From contig JAFAYN010000454.1 in NCBI GenBank assembly GCA_019240375.1, positions 1 to 10,102 of the forward strand: DNA of 10,102 bases, written 5' to 3'. This stretch comes from Gemmatimonadota bacterium (lineage in GTDB: Bacteria > Gemmatimonadota > Gemmatimonadetes > Longimicrobiales > Longimicrobiaceae). Below are positions 6,615 through 10,102 of the stretch, one piece after another (the stretch's first letter is position 1; the number at the start of each line of letters is the position of its first letter). Made by a program: the position numbers and the translations under genes. The notes under the pieces are model-generated. The model had not been told where the DNA came from, made no database searches, and saw only the letters and a list, made by a program, of their open reading frames with translations.

Positions 6615-9600
6615 CCGGTGCCGCTCTCCTTCGCGCAGCAGCGGCTCTGGTTCATCGACCGGCTCGACCCCGGCACGGCCGCCTACAACATGCCCTTCCC
6701 GCTGCGGCTGCGGGGAGTGCTGGACGGGGGCGTGCTGCGTCGGGCGCTGTCGGAGGTGGTCCGCCGCCACGAGGCGCTCCGCACCCGCTTCGCCGAGCGG
6801 GGCGACGAGCCGGTACAGGTGGTCCTCCCCGCCGGCCCAGTCTACTTCCCCGTGGTGGACCTGTCCGCCCTCCCGGAAGAGCGGCGCGAGGCGGAGACCC
6901 GGCGCCTGGCGAGGGAGGAGGCGCTGCGCCCCTTCGACCTGGAGCGCGGCCCCCTGCTGCGCGCCACCCTGCTGCGCCTGGCGGACACCGACCACGCGGC
7001 GCTCTTCACCATGCACCACATCGTCAGCGACGGGTGGAGCATAGGCGTGCTGACCCGCGAGCTGTCGGGGCTGTACGACGCGCTGGTCCGGGGGCTCCCC
7101 TCCCCCTTCCCCGAGCTGCCGGTGCAGTACGCGGACTACGCGCTCTGGCAGCGCGAGTGGCTGACCGGGGCGAAGCTGGAGGAGCAGCTCGCGTACTGGC
7201 GCGGGCGCCTGGCCGACGCCCCCCCGGTGCTGGAGCTCCCCGCCGACCACCCGCCCCGCGCGGTGGCCGGCGCGAGCGCGCGCGTCCTCCGCTTCGGCCT
7301 GTCCGCCGAAGTCTCGCGGGAAGCGCGGGAGCTGGCGCGGCGCGAGGGGGGGACGGTCTTCATGGTGCTCCTCGCCGCGCTCCAGCTCCTCCTGTCCCGG
7401 TACGCGGGGCAGGAGGACGTGGTGGTCGGCACCCCCGTCGCCAACCGCACCCGGGTGGAGCTGGAGGGGCTGATCGGCTTCTTCGTCAACACGCTGGCGC
7501 TGCGCACCGACCTGTCCGGCGACCCCACCTTCCTGGAGCTGCTGGCGCGGGTGCGGGAGGGGGCGCTGGGCGCCTTCGCGCACCAGGACCTCCCCTTCGA
7601 GCGGCTGGTGGAGGAGCTTGCCCCGGAGCGCAGCCTGACCCACACCCCGCTCTTCCAGGTGATGTTCGCCCTCCAGAACATGGAGATGGGGGAGCTGAGC
7701 CTGGGCGAGCTGCGGATGGAGCCGCTGGCCGGGACCGAGGAGGTTTCGCAGTTCGCGCTGGGCTTTTCGCTGTTCGACGAGGAGACCGGGATCGAGGGGA
7801 CGCTCCACTACCGCACCGACCTGTTCGAGGAGGCCACCGTCGCGCGGCTGCTGGAGCACTTCCGGGTGGTGGTGGAGGAGGCTGTGGGCGACCCCGGACG
7901 CCGGGTGTCGGAGATCTCCCTCCTGGCTCCCGACGAGCGCGACCGCCTGCTGGGGGAGTGGGGCGCCCCACGCGCGCTCCCGGCCGAGGGCACCGTCCCC
8001 CGCCGGTTCGCGGAGCAGGTGGCCCGCACCCCCGACGCCCCCGCCGTGGTGGACGGGGAGCGCACCCTGTCGTACGCGGAGCTGGACCGGCGCTCCAGCC
8101 GGCTCGCCCACGCGCTGCGCGCCCTGGGCGTCGGGCCGGAGACGCCCGTGGGCCTGTGCCTGGAGCGCGACGCCGACCTGCTGGTGGGAACCCTGGGGAT
8201 CTGGAAGGCGGGGGGCGCCTACCTCCCGCTCGACCCCGGCTACCCGCCGGAGCGGCTGGCGCTCCTCCTCCGCGACGCGGGCGCCCCGGTGCTCGTCACC
8301 CGGAGCCGACTGGCCGCCGCGCTCCCGGAGCACCCGGCCCGGCCGCTCCTGCTGGACGCCGACGCGGAGCGCATCACGGGGGAGAGCGACGAGGCGCCGG
8401 AGGGCGCCGTCGACCCGGGGCAGCTCGCGTACGTGATCTACACCTCCGGCTCCACCGGCCGCCCCAAGGGCGTCCGCGTCGCCCACGGGGAGCTGGCCCG
8501 CACGCTCCTCGCCGCGCGGGAAGCCTTCCGCTTCGGGCCGGACGACCGGGTGCCGTCGCTGGCGAGCCACGCCTTCGACATCTGGCTCTTCGAGTCGGTC
8601 CTCCCCCTGCTGGCGGGCGGCCGGGTGCGCATCGTCCCGCGCGACACGGTGCTCCGCACCGACCACCTGCTGCGCGAGCTGGAGGACGCCACCGCGCTGC
8701 ACGCCGTCCCCGCGCTGATGCGCCAGGTCGCGGCCGGGGTCCGCGCGGCCGGAAGCGCCCTCCCCGCCCTGCGCCGGGTGTTCGTGGGCGGCGACGCCGT
8801 TCCGCCCGACCTGCTGGACGAGATGCGCGAGGCGTTCCCCGCCGCCGCGATCCACGTGATGTACGGCCCCACCGAGGGGACCATCATCTGCGCCTCGCAC
8901 CGGTCACGCGAGGGGGAAGCGCGCCGCCAGTGGATCGGGCGCCCGCTGGGGAACGCCGCGCTGTACGTCCTCGACCGCGCCCTGCACCCCGTTCCCGTCG
9001 GCGTCCCGGGCGAGCTGTGCCTGGGGAGCGGGAGCCTTGCACGCGACTACCTGGACCGCCCGGAATTGACGGCGAAGAAGTGGGTCCCCGACCCCTTCGG
9101 CGGTGCATCGGGAGGGCGGCTGTACCGCACGGGCGACCGGGTGCGCTGGACGGCCGAAGGGGAGCTGGAGTTCCTGGGCCGCATCGACCAGCAGGTCAAG
9201 ATCCGCGGGTTCCGCATCGAGCCCGGCGAGGTCGAGGCGGTGCTGGCCGAGCACCCGGGGGTGCGCGAGGCCGCCGTCCTGGTGCGCGAGGACACCCCGG
9301 GCGAGAAGCGCCTGGTCGCCTACGTCGTCCCCGCCGAGGAGGCGCCCGCCCGCGAGGCCGCGCCCGCGGGAGAGGGGATCCAGCGGGAGCACGTGGCGGA
9401 GTGGGAGTCGCTGTTCGGCGATTCGTACCGGCAGGACGCCCCGGACGAGGACCCCGCCTTCCACGTGGCCGGGTGGAACAGCAGCTACACCGGCGAGCCG
9501 ATCCCGGCCGACGAGATGCGCGAGTGGGTGGAGCGCGCCGCCGAGCGGATCCGCACGCTGAAGCCGCGCCGCGTGCTGGAGATCGGGTGCGGGACCGGGC

Positions 9601-10102
9601 TCCTCCTCTTCCGCGTCGCGCCCGAGACCGAGGAGTACCGGGGCGCCGACTTCTCCGCCGAGGCCATCGCCTACCTCCGGCACCAGCTCGCCCGCCGCCC
9701 GCTCCCGCAGGTGACGCTGACGGAGCGCACCGCCGACGACTTCACCGGGATCCCGACCGGGCACTTCGACCTGGTGGTGATCAACTCGGTGGCGCAGTAC
9801 TTCCCCGGGGTGGACTACCTGCTGCGCGTGCTGGACGGCGCCGTCGCCGCGCTCGCCCCCGGCGGCGCCGTCTTCCTGGGCGACCTGCGCAGCCTCCCGC
9901 TCCTGGAAGCCTTCCACGCCTCGGTGGAGCTGGCTCAGGCGCCGGACGCCCTCCCCGCCGCGGCGTTCCGCGAGCGCGTCCGCAACCGGGTGGCGCGCGA
10001 AAAGGAACTGCTCCTCGACCCGGAGCTGTTCCGCGCGCTCCCGCGCCGCCTCCCCTGCGTCTCGGGCGTGGAGGTGCACCTGAAGCGCGGGGAGCACCAC
10101 AA
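6489..10102 (+). CDS. Nonribosomal peptide synthetase, C-A-methyltransferase module (3' end outside window)
   Basis: The next NRPS of the assembly line; it should accept the peptide from the carrier ending the upstream protein, add one residue and methylate it. ATG at 6489 was chosen because GAGGGG (6475-6480) lies 8 nt upstream and the protein then opens like many NRPSs ([16 protein letters not shown]). The frame has no stop through 10100 (1204 codons), so the gene runs past the window. Domains, counted from ATG 6489: N-terminal segment 1-42; C3 from 43 with SFAQQRLWF and HHIVSDG (H176, D181); A3 with [10 protein letters not shown] near 652, FDIWLFE at 696, YGPTE at 792 and the A8 core [11 protein letters not shown] at 897; then an inserted SAM methyltransferase from about 968 with VLEIGCGTG at 1029-1037 and NSVAQYFP at 1099. 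The rest of the methyltransferase, A9-A10 and the carrier are expected beyond the edge. The 30-bp gap after the first gene supports co-transcription. Confidence 0.96.
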   Translation, partial: MTDMLDRLAKLSPERRLLLQKLLQKDHGSHEREEIRRRGTDGPVPLSFAQQRLWFIDRLDPGTAAYNMPFPLRLRGVLDGGVLRRALSEVVRRHEALRTRFAERGDEPVQVVLPAGPVYFPVVDLSALPEERREAETRRLAREEALRPFDLERGPLLRATLLRLADTDHAALFTMHHIVSDGWSIGVLTRELSGLYDALVRGLPSPFPELPVQYADYALWQREWLTGAKLEEQLAYWRGRLADAPPVLELPADHPPRAVAGASARVLRFGLSAEVSREARELARREGGTVFMVLLAALQLLLSRYAGQEDVVVGTPVANRTRVELEGLIGFFVNTLALRTDLSGDPTFLELLARVREGALGAFAHQDLPFERLVEELAPERSLTHTPLFQVMFALQNMEMGELSLGELRMEPLAGTEEVSQFALGFSLFDEETGIEGTLHYRTDLFEEATVARLLEHFRVVVEEAVGDPGRRVSEISLLAPDERDRLLGEWGAPRALPAEGTVPRRFAEQVARTPDAPAVVDGERTLSYAELDRRSSRLAHALRALGVGPETPVGLCLERDADLLVGTLGIWKAGGAYLPLDPGYPPERLALLLRDAGAPVLVTRSRLAAALPEHPARPLLLDADAERITGESDEAPEGAVDPGQLAYVIYTSGSTGRPKGVRVAHGELARTLLAAREAFRFGPDDRVPSLASHAFDIWLFESVLPLLAGGRVRIVPRDTVLRTDHLLRELEDATALHAVPALMRQVAAGVRAAGSALPALRRVFVGGDAVPPDLLDEMREAFPAAAIHVMYGPTEGTIICASHRSREGEARRQWIGRPLGNAALYVLDRALHPVPVGVPGELCLGSGSLARDYLDRPELTAKKWVPDPFGGASGGRLYRTGDRVRWTAEGELEFLGRIDQQVKIRGFRIEPGEVEAVLAEHPGVREAAVLVREDTPGEKRLVAYVVPAEEAPAREAAPAGEGIQREHVAEWESLFGDSYRQDAPDEDPAFHVAGWNSSYTGEPIPADEMREWVERAAERIRTLKPRRVLEIGCGTGLLLFRVAPETEEYRGADFSAEAIAYLRHQLARRPLPQVTLTERTADDFTGIPTGHFDLVVINSVAQYFPGVDYLLRVLDGAVAALAPGGAVFLGDLRSLPLLEAFHASVELAQAPDALPAAAFRERVRNRVAREKELLLDPELFRALPRRLPCVSGVEVHLKRGEHH
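6615..7920 (+). other. Condensation domain C3 (LCL type)
   Basis: Accepts the chain from T2 of the upstream protein in trans and joins it to the A3 residue. Visible: [16 protein letters not shown] from 6618, [14 protein letters not shown] from 7011 (H176/H177, D181, counted from ATG 6489), [38 protein letters not shown] and [13 protein letters not shown]. Every landmark matches the LCL class, consistent with an L-configured donor on the GGHSL carrier T2. Confidence 0.92.
7980..9345 (+). other. Adenylation domain A3 (core A1-A8), pocket code D-I-F-H-F-G-M-I-I
   Basis: Activates the third residue. Visible: [32 protein letters not shown] (from 8424), FDIWLFE (8574), YGPTE (8862), [17 protein letters not shown] (from 9177). 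The domain is interrupted after A8 by a methyltransferase, and A9-A10 with the catalytic Lys lie outside the window. Pocket residues counted from ATG 6489: D697, I698, F701, H738, F765, G767, M791, I799, I800. This differs from A1 at a single visible pocket position (Met for Leu), so both probably take the same or a closely similar substrate. The A6 motif reads GSGSLARDY where GGxGxARGY is usual. This is a conservative deviation in a surface loop motif, of unknown effect. Confidence 0.9.
9390..10102 (+). other. Embedded SAM-dependent methyltransferase domain, probably N-methyltransferase (truncated by window)
   Basis: Transfers a methyl group from S-adenosylmethionine, most likely to the alpha-amino nitrogen of the A3 residue while it is tethered to the carrier. 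It sits between A8 and A9 of the adenylation domain, the standard site of NRPS N-methyltransferases. Visible: entry region [15 protein letters not shown] and [12 protein letters not shown] (9402-9512), SAM motif [10 protein letters not shown] (9573-9599), acidic GADFS after beta-2, [14 protein letters not shown] (about 9765-9806), and [18 protein letters not shown] (from about 9882). All agree with embedded NRPS methyltransferases known from cyanobacterial and other clusters. The window ends in the late LKRGEHH segment. O- or C-methylation cannot be excluded from sequence alone. Confidence 0.9.

Noticed and set aside
1851..8480. Repeated near-identical stretches around [12 protein letters not shown] (1851, 5073, 8424) as mobile or direct repeats
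   Set aside because: These are the conserved A3 core motif of three adenylation domains; the identity reflects domain homology and not an inserted element.
5463..8900. A 1145-codon open frame on the - strand spanning the junction of both genes
   Set aside because: Antisense shadow of the GC-rich coding frame; composition is Gln/Arg/Gly/His-biased without domains, and it runs across two clearly coding + strand genes.
8904..10100. A 398-codon open frame on the - strand
   Set aside because: Same antisense shadow effect over A3 and the methyltransferase; no ribosome-binding site or domain recognised.

Overview
The window lies entirely inside a nonribosomal peptide synthetase (NRPS) gene cluster on the + strand. 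Two very large, collinear CDSs fill almost all of it. The first (1-6458) is cut at its 5' end by the window edge. The second (6489-10102) is cut at its 3' end. A 30-bp gap with a Shine-Dalgarno-like GAGGGG separates them, so they are almost certainly one transcription unit. No RNA gene, transposon, CRISPR array, promoter or convincing terminator is visible. The DNA is extremely GC-rich, with G or C at nearly every third codon position. That bias also leaves long stop-free frames on both strands, which are shadows. The host is a high-GC bacterium. The style of the NRPS domains and the codon use would fit Gemmatimonadota (Longimicrobium-like), Myxococcota or Actinomycetota, but the sequence alone does not decide this.

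Layout: 1-~1350 condensation domain C1; ~1390-2900 adenylation domain A1; ~2910-3135 carrier T1 (GGDSI type); ~3270-4560 C2; ~4610-6110 A2; ~6130-6350 carrier T2 (GGHSL type); ~6360-6458 short acidic helical C-terminal tail. The second protein has a ~42-residue N-terminal segment (6489-6614), C3 (~6615-7920), A3 (~7980-9345), and a SAM-dependent methyltransferase embedded after core motif A8 (~9390 to the window edge). The rest of A3 and its carrier lie beyond the window. The visible order is therefore (C-A-T)-(C-A-T) // (C-A-MT...), three successive elongation modules.

Reading the pocket residues by alignment to GrsA PheA gives: A1 D-I-F-H-F-G-L-I-I-K; A2 D-P-L-A-I-G-A-V-V-K; A3 D-I-F-H-F-G-M-I-I (tenth residue outside the window). 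A1 and A3 are nearly identical and resemble, from memory, the 4-hydroxyphenylglycine code DIFHLGLLCK. A2 matches no code I know. Inferred product segment: ...-X-Y-(N-methyl)X-..., where X is the same or a similar residue, possibly aryl-glycine-like, and Y is probably apolar. The peptide is passed in trans from T2 of the first protein to C3 of the second.

The most interesting points are the repeated unusual pocket in modules 1 and 3, the mosaic look of A3 (pocket core like A1, A8 region like A2), the unmatched A2 pocket, and a GGDSI-type carrier without an epimerization domain. This is a recognisable type of system whose product I cannot name; I see no wholly new class of system in the window.
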